A DNA stretch of 64,000 nt from an uncultured Prochlorococcus sp. Its GTDB lineage: Bacteria > Cyanobacteriota > Cyanobacteriia > PCC-6307 > Cyanobiaceae. Made by a program: the position numbers and the translations under genes. The notes under the pieces are model-generated. The model was not told where the DNA came from, made no database searches, and saw only the letters and a program-made list of their open reading frames with translations. Shown in pieces: positions 56,987-64,000 of the stretch; positions within the stretch are counted from its first letter, which is position 1, and each line of letters opens with the position of its first letter. The DNA lies in NCBI GenBank assembly GCA_902628235.1, contig CACOMD010000005.1, positions 1-64,000 of the forward strand, read 5' to 3'.

Positions 56987-57934
56987 ATGACTATTCCAGA
57001 AGTAGGTAAAAAAGTTAACGTATCAGTCCCATCAACTACTGCTAACTTGGGTCCAGGTTTTGATTGTTTAGGAGCTGCACTTGATCTCAAAAATGAGTTT
57101 GTATTCACAAGAATTGATGGAGGAGGAGATAGATTTGATTTAATTATGGAAAGCACTGATGGTAATCACCTTAGAGGTGGTCCAGAGAACTTGGTATTTA
57201 GAGCTGCTCAAAAGGTCTGGGAAAGTGCAAATGTTTCGCCTTTTGCTTTGGAAGCAAGAGTAAAACTTGCAGTACCTCCAGCCAGGGGATTAGGTAGTAG
57301 TGCTACTGCAATAGTGGCTGGTCTAATTGGAGCAAATGCAATAATGGATTCTCCTTTGTCAAAGGAAAAGCTTTTAGAATTAGCTATAGATATAGAGGGT
57401 CATCCAGATAATGTAGTGCCATCTCTATTGGGAGGACTCTGCCTTACTGCAAAATCTTCCTCTGATAGATGGAGAATTGTGAGATGTGAGTGGCATAATT
57501 CAATCAAAGCAGTAGTGGCTATTCCCGCAATAAGATTAAGCACCAGTGAAGCAAGAAGAGTTATGCCTAAAAATGTGCCAATCTCTGATGCAGTTATAAA
57601 TATGGGCGCTTTAACATTGTTACTTAATGGATTAAAGACAGGGAATTCTGAATTAATAAAAGAAGGCATGTTTGATAAATTACATGAGCCTTATCGATGG
57701 AAACTAATTAAAGGGGGGTTGGAGGTTAAAGAGGCCGCACTAGAAGCTGGTGCTCTTGGTTGTGCAATAAGTGGTGCGGGTCCAAGCATTTTAGCTTTAT
57801 GCAAAAATGAATACGGAAAAGTTATAAGTCAGGCGATGGTGAAAGCGTGGGAAAAAGCTGGAGTAGCCAGTAGGGCACCTTTTTTAAATATTCAAACATC
57901 AGGAAGCAATTACAACTCATCTTTTTCTGAGTAG
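56987..57934 (+). CDS. thrB: Homoserine kinase
   Basis: GHMP kinase, 315 residues, phosphorylating homoserine on the way to threonine. ATP-binding VPPARGLGSSATAIVAGLIG (about 100-119), N-terminal VPSTTANLGPGFDCLGAALD (13-32) and CAISGAGPSILALC (late GHMP motif). The track begins with TTG two codons before an ATG; I take the ATG at 56987. Competes with metA for homoserine. ndhD follows after 78 bp. Confidence 0.95.
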   Translation: MTIPEVGKKVNVSVPSTTANLGPGFDCLGAALDLKNEFVFTRIDGGGDRFDLIMESTDGNHLRGGPENLVFRAAQKVWESANVSPFALEARVKLAVPPARGLGSSATAIVAGLIGANAIMDSPLSKEKLLELAIDIEGHPDNVVPSLLGGLCLTAKSSSDRWRIVRCEWHNSIKAVVAIPAIRLSTSEARRVMPKNVPISDAVINMGALTLLLNGLKTGNSELIKEGMFDKLHEPYRWKLIKGGLEVKEAALEAGALGCAISGAGPSILALCKNEYGKVISQAMVKAWEKAGVASRAPFLNIQTSGSNYNSSFSE

Positions 57935-57957
57935 TTTTACTTAGAGCAATAAAGTGT

Positions 57958-57963
57958 TATAGT
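57958..57963 (+). promoter_or_regulatory. Weak promoter candidate for ndhD
   Basis: TATAGT 50 bp before the ndhD ATG, with TTTTAC 17 bp upstream. The -10 is close to consensus, the -35 is poor. Offered only because the thrB-ndhD gap is longer than others in this run. Confidence 0.3.
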
Positions 57964-58012
57964 CTCAACCTGTATACATCTTTAGTAGAATAACTAAATT
58001 GTTCATTATAAA

Positions 58013-59551
58013 ATGAATTTAAATTCTTTTCCATGGCTATCTGCGATTGTACTACTACCCTTAGTAGGTGCTCTTATCTTGCCATTTTTAGAATCCAAAG
58101 AAGGAGAAGATAATTCAAGACCAAGAAATATATCTTTAGCATTTTTATTCGTAGATTTTTTACTTATTGTTGCAGTTTTATTCAAGAAATATGATCCTAA
58201 CAATAGCTCCCTTCAATTAGTAGAGAGAGTTACTTGGTTACCTTCTATAGGATTAGAGTGGTCATTAGGAGTTGATGGTCTATCCGCACCATTAATTGTA
58301 TTAAGTGGATTAATAACTTTTTTATCAGCTGCTGCAAGTTGGAAAGTCAAGAAAAAATCAAATTTATATTTTGGCCTTCTTCTCATACAAGCATCAGCGC
58401 AGGGAATGGTTTTTCTTTCTCAAGATTTTTTATTATTTTTCTTAGCTTGGGAATTAGAATTAGTTCCTGTTTATCTATTGATAGCTATTTGGGGTGGTAA
58501 AAAAAGATTATATGCGGCCACAAAATTCATTCTATATACAGCACTTGCTTCACTTTTAATACTCATTAGCGGTCTTGCTCTTTCTTTAAGTGGAGATACA
58601 TTTACTTTAAATATAAGTGAAATAACAAGTAAGAAAGTTACTGGTAATCTTGCTTTATTATCCTATTTTGGTTTTTTAATTGGCTTTGGAGTGAAGTTAC
58701 CAATATTTCCATTACATACCTGGCTCCCTGATGCCCACGGGGAAGCCAATGCCCCAGTCTCAATGTTATTAGCTGGAGTTTTGCTTAAGATGGGAGGCTA
58801 TGCGTTATTAAGATTTAATGTTCAAATTTTGCCAGAGGTTCATCTTCAACTTGCCCCAGCATTAATAATATTAGGAATCATAAACATTATTTATGGAGCC
58901 TTAAATGCATTTGCACAAGATAATGTCAAAAGAAGAATTGCATGTAGTTCAGTTAGCCATATGGGATTTGTTTTACTTGGAATAGGGGCTGTAGATGCCT
59001 TAGGTATAAGTGGAGCTATGCTGCAAATGATTAGTCATGGTTTGATAGCTGCAGCAATGTTTTTCGTTACAGGTTCCTTTTATGAAAGAACAAATACGCT
59101 CTCAATTCCAAATATGGGTGGCTTGGCAAAAGTTTTACCAATTACATTTGCATTCTTTTTGGCAAGTTCCCTAGCCTCACTTGCTTTACCAGGAATGAGC
59201 GGATTTATTAGTGAAATAACAGTATTTTTAGGTATTACAAGTCAGGAAGGCTTTACTTCTTTATTTAGATCCATAACCATCCTTATAGCGGCGATCGGAC
59301 TTGTACTTACACCTATATATCTATTGTCTATGTGTAGGAGAGTATTTTTTGGGCCAAGGATACCTGCACTTGCAACGGTTGCAGAGATGAACGGTAGAGA
59401 ACTCACCATAGGTTTAAGCTTATTATTACCAACTCTTCTGATAGGTTTTTGGCCAAAAGTTGCAATTAATTTATACGAATCTTCAACCAATGCTCTCAGT
59501 CAGCAGCTAACTTTAGCTAAATTAGTTGGAATAATTCCAACCTTTAATTGA
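58013..59551 (+). CDS. ndhD: NAD(P)H-quinone oxidoreductase chain 4 (NdhD)
   Basis: Proton-pumping membrane subunit of the NDH-1 complex in thylakoids, 512 residues, about 14 membrane segments. Landmarks are [20 protein letters not shown] (about 85-104), [20 protein letters not shown] (about 142-161, with conserved Glu), [20 protein letters not shown] (about 230-249) and [20 protein letters not shown]. The related ndhF5/D types differ by context; this one resembles the respiratory-cyclic NdhD1. Its stop overlaps the TTG alternative start of the next gene. Confidence 0.96.
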   Translation: MNLNSFPWLSAIVLLPLVGALILPFLESKEGEDNSRPRNISLAFLFVDFLLIVAVLFKKYDPNNSSLQLVERVTWLPSIGLEWSLGVDGLSAPLIVLSGLITFLSAAASWKVKKKSNLYFGLLLIQASAQGMVFLSQDFLLFFLAWELELVPVYLLIAIWGGKKRLYAATKFILYTALASLLILISGLALSLSGDTFTLNISEITSKKVTGNLALLSYFGFLIGFGVKLPIFPLHTWLPDAHGEANAPVSMLLAGVLLKMGGYALLRFNVQILPEVHLQLAPALIILGIINIIYGALNAFAQDNVKRRIACSSVSHMGFVLLGIGAVDALGISGAMLQMISHGLIAAAMFFVTGSFYERTNTLSIPNMGGLAKVLPITFAFFLASSLASLALPGMSGFISEITVFLGITSQEGFTSLFRSITILIAAIGLVLTPIYLLSMCRRVFFGPRIPALATVAEMNGRELTIGLSLLLPTLLIGFWPKVAINLYESSTNALSQQLTLAKLVGIIPTFN

Positions 59552-59556
59552 ATAAT

Positions 59557-61653
59557 ATGACTGCTGATGTTGTTGATAAAGTCCTCTTTAAATGTGAGGG
59601 ATTGCCTAATTTTAACCAATTTACTACTCAAAGAATTGAAAAGGAATTTCCAGTTTTACTTGAGAAATTAAATTCAGATTTTAACGACATTGAAACCGAA
59701 TTTGCTTCATTAATAATTAATGAAAATTTAGATTGGGTCAAGGTAATGAATCCTCTTAATAAGATAAATGAAGAACTTAGGTGGAGTTGGGGAGTTATTA
59801 GTCATTTAAATTCAGTTAAGAATTCTGAGCAATTAAGAGAAGTTTACGCAAAATTTCTTCCAAATGTAATAAATCTTGGAAATAAGTTTGGTCAAAGTAA
59901 AATAATCTACAAAGCTTTAAAAATACTGAGAGAAGCTAATAATCTGGATTTGACTAGAAACAGAATTTTAGATAAAGAAATTATTGATATGGAACATAGT
60001 GGTATTTCTTTAAATGAATCTGATCAAAAAGAATACAATGCAATATCAGAAAGATTAGGAGAATTATCTACAAAATTTAGTAATAATGTTCTTGATGCTA
60101 CAAATAAATGGTTTTTAATTTTAGAGAGTAAATCTCAAATAAAAGGTTTGCCAGAAAGAGTTCTTGAATTAATGGCTTTATCTGCCCAAAAACATTTAAA
60201 AAAAGAGGGCAACGTTGAACCACAAGATGGCCCTTGGAAATTGAGCCTAGACATTCCAACTTATACAGCCTTTATGAGTTACGCAGAAGATAGCTCTTTA
60301 AGAGAAAAACTATATAAAGCTTTTGTAAGTAGAGCTTCGAATGGCAATGAAAATAACAATCAAATTATTGAAGAGATTCTAACTCTAAGAACTAAACAAT
60401 CAAAACTTTTAGGATATGAAAGTTGGGCTGAATTAAGTTTGTCAACCAAAATGGCTAGTAATACAGATAATGTAGAAAAGCTTTTAGAGGAATTAAGAGA
60501 GCCTTCTTTCAAGGCCGCTGAAATGGAGTTAAAGAATTTAAATAACTTTGCTCATGCAAACGGATTTAATGCTGATAATCAGATACAGCCTTGGGATATA
60601 AGTTATTGGTCTGAACTTTTAAGAAAGGAAAAACTTAATTTAGATCAAGAAGCCTTAAGACCATGGTTTCCACTCGAAGATGTTTTGAAAGGATTATTTA
60701 GGCTATGCGAAAAGCTCTTTGATATTAAAGTTATTGAAGCAAATGGAGAGGCACCTGTTTGGAATGAAGATGTTCTTTTCTTTAATATTTATAATAATTC
60801 CAATAATAAAATCGCCTCATTTTATTTAGATCCATTTTCACGTCCGGAGTCTAAAAGAGGTGGAGCTTGGATGGATGAATGTTTAAATAAAAATATTGAT
60901 TCAGAAGGAAATCATATCGTTCCTGTAGCCTATCTCGTATGCAATCAAACGCCTCCCTCAAAGAATAAGCCAAGCTTAATGAGTTTCGAGGAGGTTCAGA
61001 CGTTATTTCATGAATTTGGTCACGGACTACAGCATATGCTCACAACAATAGATTTACCTCAAGCTGCGGGAATAAATAATGTTGAATGGGATGCAGTTGA
61101 ACTTCCAAGTCAATTCATGGAGAATTGGTGCTTTGATAAGGAAACCTTGCTAAACATTGCTAAACACTATAAAACTGGCGAGAAGTTACCTGAAGAAGAT
61201 TATAAGAAACTATGCGCTAATAGAACTTTTAATTGTGGAATGAGTACTTTAAGGCAGCTACATTTCGCAATAACTGATTTAAGGTTGCACAGCAATTTAT
61301 CTTCTTATCAAGAATTAAATTCTGATGAGATTAGAAGAGATATCGCAAAAAATACGACTATAATTCCACCTATTAATGAGGATAAGTTTCTTTGCTGTTT
61401 TAGTCACATTTTTGCAGGAGGATATTCGGCAGGATATTACTCTTATAAGTGGGCTGAGGTTTTAAGTGCTGATGCATTTTCTATGTTTGAAGAAGCTGGA
61501 TTAGAAAATGATCAAAAAATTAAAGATATTGGGAAAAAATTTAAAAATACCGTTTTGAGTCTAGGAGGAAGTTTGCCTCCATTAGAAATCTTTAAATTAT
61601 TTAGGGGTAGAGAACCAAAAACTGATCCCTTAATAAGACATTTGGGTTTATAA
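59557..61653 (+). CDS. M3-family zinc oligopeptidase (OpdA/PrlC-like)
   Basis: Soluble metallopeptidase, 698 residues, degrading short peptides including signal peptide fragments. The zinc motif is HEFGH in TLFHEFGHGLQHMLTTIDLP (about 481-500), with the third ligand Glu in WDAVELPSQFMENW (about 518). Other family features are FYLDPFSRPESKRGGAWMD and FAGGYSAGYYSYKWAEVLSA. The track begins at a TTG inside the ndhD stop; I use ATG at 59557. Confidence 0.95.
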   Translation: MTADVVDKVLFKCEGLPNFNQFTTQRIEKEFPVLLEKLNSDFNDIETEFASLIINENLDWVKVMNPLNKINEELRWSWGVISHLNSVKNSEQLREVYAKFLPNVINLGNKFGQSKIIYKALKILREANNLDLTRNRILDKEIIDMEHSGISLNESDQKEYNAISERLGELSTKFSNNVLDATNKWFLILESKSQIKGLPERVLELMALSAQKHLKKEGNVEPQDGPWKLSLDIPTYTAFMSYAEDSSLREKLYKAFVSRASNGNENNNQIIEEILTLRTKQSKLLGYESWAELSLSTKMASNTDNVEKLLEELREPSFKAAEMELKNLNNFAHANGFNADNQIQPWDISYWSELLRKEKLNLDQEALRPWFPLEDVLKGLFRLCEKLFDIKVIEANGEAPVWNEDVLFFNIYNNSNNKIASFYLDPFSRPESKRGGAWMDECLNKNIDSEGNHIVPVAYLVCNQTPPSKNKPSLMSFEEVQTLFHEFGHGLQHMLTTIDLPQAAGINNVEWDAVELPSQFMENWCFDKETLLNIAKHYKTGEKLPEEDYKKLCANRTFNCGMSTLRQLHFAITDLRLHSNLSSYQELNSDEIRRDIAKNTTIIPPINEDKFLCCFSHIFAGGYSAGYYSYKWAEVLSADAFSMFEEAGLENDQKIKDIGKKFKNTVLSLGGSLPPLEIFKLFRGREPKTDPLIRHLGL

Positions 61654-61654
61654 A

Positions 61655-62251
61655 TTAATTTATTATTTTTTTTACAATTTCATTTATAGCATATTCGTTT
61701 TTCATCAAATTTTTATGTTTAAAAATATTTAACGAGTATTTATTACCTTTAGGCAAATAAGCTTTCCAACCTGGGAAAACCATTAAATCCCAATTTGTAA
61801 AAAAACTTATACAATTTACATTTTCTAGAAAGTCATTTGAAGAATAAAGATCTTTTAATAATTTACTGTTTATTTTCATTTCCGAGATTCCTTTTAAAGG
61901 AAAATCAGGAATTATTTGTGCAGTTAATGTGCCTTTATGAGGAGATCCAACGCTAATAAACTTTTTTATTCTTTTATTTCCCTCAAAATACTTTAACCAA
62001 TAACTTCCAATAATCCCACCCATTGAAAAACCTAATAAATCAATTTCCTCATCAAATCCATACTTACTAATTATCAATTCATTTAAAAATTTAGTTAAAT
62101 CAATAATTGAAACCTTACCAAAATCATGCCGAAGTGTAGGAGCAAAATAATCGATGTTGTATCGATCTAATTTCCTTGTCAAGGATTTGAAAATATCTGA
62201 AGTATTCCATAATCCATGTATCAAAACAATTGGCCTATTATTTGATTCCAT
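61655..62251 (-). CDS. Alpha/beta hydrolase (lipase-like)
   Basis: A 198-residue serine hydrolase. Oxyanion motif HGLWNTSDIFKSLTRKLD (12-29), nucleophile elbow LLGFSMGGIIGSYWLKYF (about 73-90), VGSPHKGT and a late Asp/His pair (NWDLMVFPGW, FKHKNLM). It resembles PGAP1/triacylglycerol lipase-type esterases; substrate unknown. Follows folB by 5 bp on the same strand and converges on the peptidase with a 1-bp gap. Confidence 0.85.
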   Translation of the reverse strand: MESNNRPIVLIHGLWNTSDIFKSLTRKLDRYNIDYFAPTLRHDFGKVSIIDLTKFLNELIISKYGFDEEIDLLGFSMGGIIGSYWLKYFEGNKRIKKFISVGSPHKGTLTAQIIPDFPLKGISEMKINSKLLKDLYSSNDFLENVNCISFFTNWDLMVFPGWKAYLPKGNKYSLNIFKHKNLMKNEYAINEIVKKIIN

Positions 62252-62256
62252 ATTTA

Positions 62257-62619
62257 TTACTTTTCGAAAAATTTCACGATTGATACCTTACCATTAAAAC
62301 CCTCAATAGGTGGCTCGCACTTAGTTAAAATAATTTTTATTCGATCCGGATTAAATCCTCTTTGTATTATTTTTATAATTTCATCAGAATATTTCTCAAT
62401 AGTAAAACAAGAAAAATTTTTTGAATGAGATTTCACTTTATGGATTATTAAAGAGTAATCTAAAGTTTTTTTTATATCATCATTCTCACTACATTCATCA
62501 AAATCTGACCATAAAAGAATATCTAAATTAAACAATTGACCAAATTTTCTCTCTTTCTCTAAGACTCCGACTCTTGCCCATAATTCAATTTTTTCAATTT
62601 TTAAGAAGTTTTTTTTCAT
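62257..62619 (-). CDS. folB: Dihydroneopterin aldolase
   Basis: Folate pathway enzyme, 120 residues, converting dihydroneopterin to hydroxymethyl-dihydropterin. IEKIELWARVGVLEKERKFG (8-27) holds the conserved Glu, and LTKCEPPIEGFNGKVSIVKF (about 98-117) the substrate/Lys region. Its ATG overlaps the proA stop by ATGA, indicating coupling. Confidence 0.9.
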   Translation of the reverse strand: MKKNFLKIEKIELWARVGVLEKERKFGQLFNLDILLWSDFDECSENDDIKKTLDYSLIIHKVKSHSKNFSCFTIEKYSDEIIKIIQRGFNPDRIKIILTKCEPPIEGFNGKVSIVKFFEK

Positions 62620-63926
62620 TGATCTTCATGTATAAAATTCGCCTTGCCTGAGGCAAAATCATCAACAATATGACCTTCGCCTGTTAAAAAATATTTATAT
62701 GTAACTAATCCCTCTAAACCAACTGGTCCTCTTGGTGGCAATGATTGAGTACTGATTCCTACCTCAGCTCCAAATCCATATCGAAATCCATCCGCAAATC
62801 TTGTGGAACAATTATGATAAACCCCAGCACTATCTACTGCATTCATAAATAAAGATGCGGTATTAGAATTTTCTGTGATAATTCCATCAGTATGTTTAGA
62901 TCCAAAAGTTTGTATATGATCAATCGCATCATTCAAATCATCTACAATCTTTATTGACAAAATCAAATCAAGATATTCTGTACTCCAGTCATGAGACTCT
63001 GCAGATAATTTAACTCCCAAAGATACTGACTTGGCATCCCCTCTTAATTCGATTTCTTTTGAGCTAAATATTGGTATTGCTTTCGATAAAAACTCTTCCG
63101 CTATATCCTTATGAATTAATAAAGTTTCTATTGCGTTACAAGCAGCAGGATATTGAATCTTACTATCTAAAGCAACTTTGATTCCCAAATTAATATTACT
63201 TTCATTATCAATATAAAGATGGCATATACCATCCGCATGACCTAAGACTGGAATTCTTGTATTTGACTGAATGAACTTTACGAGTTCATTACTTCCTCTT
63301 GGGATTATCAAACTTATATCTTTATCTAGATGCAACATCGACATACTATCTTTTCTGCTGGTTAATAAACAAAGAGAATTTTCATCAAGAGATGATTTAT
63401 TAAGTCCAGACTGTAATGCATTAAATATTGCTTTATTAGTTTGGTTCGCTTCACTCCCCCCTTTGAGTATCGCAGCATTACCTGATCTTAAAGCTAATGA
63501 ACTGATTTGTATGAATGCATCTGGTCTAGATTCAAATATTACTCCAATAACACCAATTGGAACAGTCTTTCTTTGCAAGATTAAGCCTGAAGCAAGCTTT
63601 TTATTAATTTGCAACTGCCCTACAGGATCTGGGAGATCACTTACATTTCTTACGCCATCAATACCATGTAGAAATTTCTCTTTTGATAATTTTAATCTTG
63701 ATAATAAAGATTGAGAAATTCCTTTCTTTTTAGCGACATTAAAATCTTGATCATTTGCCTCTAATATTTCGTCAGAATTATCAACTAAAGAATCTGCCAT
63801 ATGTTTAAGAGCATTTTTCCTTTGTTCATTTGAGGCCTGGCAAATTTTTAATGCTGCTTTTCTAACTTTTAAAGCTTTTTCTTTAAGTTCTATATTAGGT
63901 ATAGAAATTTCAATCTTATCTTTCAT
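62616..63926 (-). CDS. proA: Gamma-glutamyl phosphate reductase
   Basis: Second step of proline synthesis, reducing glutamyl 5-phosphate with NADPH. 436 residues. Landmarks are VPIGVIGVIFESRPDAFIQI (about 124-143), ILKGGSEANQTN, IPRGSNELVKFIQSNT, and the catalytic Cys in IQYPAACNAIETLLIHKD (about 265), then FGAEVGISTQSLPPRGPVGL. ATG start with 74 bp to the window end; no upstream promoter boxes were clear. First of the proA-folB-lipase run. Confidence 0.97.
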   Translation of the reverse strand: MKDKIEISIPNIELKEKALKVRKAALKICQASNEQRKNALKHMADSLVDNSDEILEANDQDFNVAKKKGISQSLLSRLKLSKEKFLHGIDGVRNVSDLPDPVGQLQINKKLASGLILQRKTVPIGVIGVIFESRPDAFIQISSLALRSGNAAILKGGSEANQTNKAIFNALQSGLNKSSLDENSLCLLTSRKDSMSMLHLDKDISLIIPRGSNELVKFIQSNTRIPVLGHADGICHLYIDNESNINLGIKVALDSKIQYPAACNAIETLLIHKDIAEEFLSKAIPIFSSKEIELRGDAKSVSLGVKLSAESHDWSTEYLDLILSIKIVDDLNDAIDHIQTFGSKHTDGIITENSNTASLFMNAVDSAGVYHNCSTRFADGFRYGFGAEVGISTQSLPPRGPVGLEGLVTYKYFLTGEGHIVDDFASGKANFIHEDQ

Positions 63927-64000
63927 AAAATTTTATACTCTAAAGCCTAATAATAATTGAAAATAAGGATTCTTTAAACATTTCCAATTAATATCTAAAA

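Overview
The window is a gene-dense, strongly AT-rich stretch of a picocyanobacterial chromosome, most probably high-light-adapted Prochlorococcus. The main evidence is a Pcb chlorophyll a/b antenna gene instead of phycobilisome genes, a CrtL-type lycopene cyclase, NdhD, a Tic20 homologue, cyanobacterial small-protein families (DUF2811, DUF760, DUF1350, DUF4336, DUF3721), very short spacers and many TTG starts. I saw no tRNA, rRNA, transposase, integrase or CRISPR array. Gene order looks like ordinary core chromosome with a few small accessory pockets.

Layout. 0-5 kb holds small or poorly characterised genes: a 7-TM protein, Tic20, a ribbon-helix-helix-like protein behind a three-copy 11-bp repeat, a degenerate GIY-YIG protein, a lumenal pentapeptide protein, a GMC oxidoreductase and DUF2811. 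5-11.3 kb holds CbiX, an FAD-linked oxidase, a SulP transporter and a two-step direct-sulfhydrylation methionine pair (MetA with acetyl-type Glu, MetY). 11.3-19.2 kb holds a GpsA-like protein divergent from a glucosylglycerol-phosphate phosphatase-like gene, an ArsS-type radical SAM enzyme, Fur, an isochorismatase-fold hydrolase, an MscS channel and a POR-like SDR. 19.4-25.5 kb holds lycopene cyclase, an SDR, a second degenerate GIY-YIG protein with membrane tail, a GST, GltS and Pcb, with a clear terminator behind pcb.

25.5-29.7 kb is a pocket of small genes around hisS, including a structured leader and an unusual protein made of six exact 10-residue hydrophobic repeats fused to DUF3721. 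29.7-37 kb is DUF1350 followed on the minus strand by comB, nitrilase, amidase, murI, prenyl diphosphate synthase and acs. 37-47.3 kb is aroA, an MnmC-like methyltransferase and glmU on plus, then menD-menB-glgA-murF on minus, then lepB and DUF760. 47.3-52.4 kb is DUF4336, an Mn/Zn-type ABC transporter (permease, ATPase, binding lipoprotein) and a DUF697 protein whose GTPase part has lost its P-loop. 52.6-61.7 kb is a plus-strand run: small unknown, trpS, thrS, glk, thrB, ndhD, M3 peptidase. The end is proA-folB-lipase on minus.

Functionally the window covers light harvesting and pigments (Pcb, CrtL, prenyl synthase for plastoquinone side chain, MenB/MenD for phylloquinone, NdhD, probable Mn uptake for photosystem II), cell wall (MurI, MurF, GlmU, amidase), amino acids (MetA/MetY, AroA, ThrB, ProA) and translation (HisS, TrpS, ThrS). 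I do not see a convincing new multi-gene system. The best leads are the decapeptide-repeat/DUF3721 fusion, the 11-bp iterons before the RHH-like gene, the GpsA-like/phosphatase pair, the second POR-like protein, and the long inverted repeat between pcb and the next small ORF. All assignments are from reading motifs by eye; no search was run.
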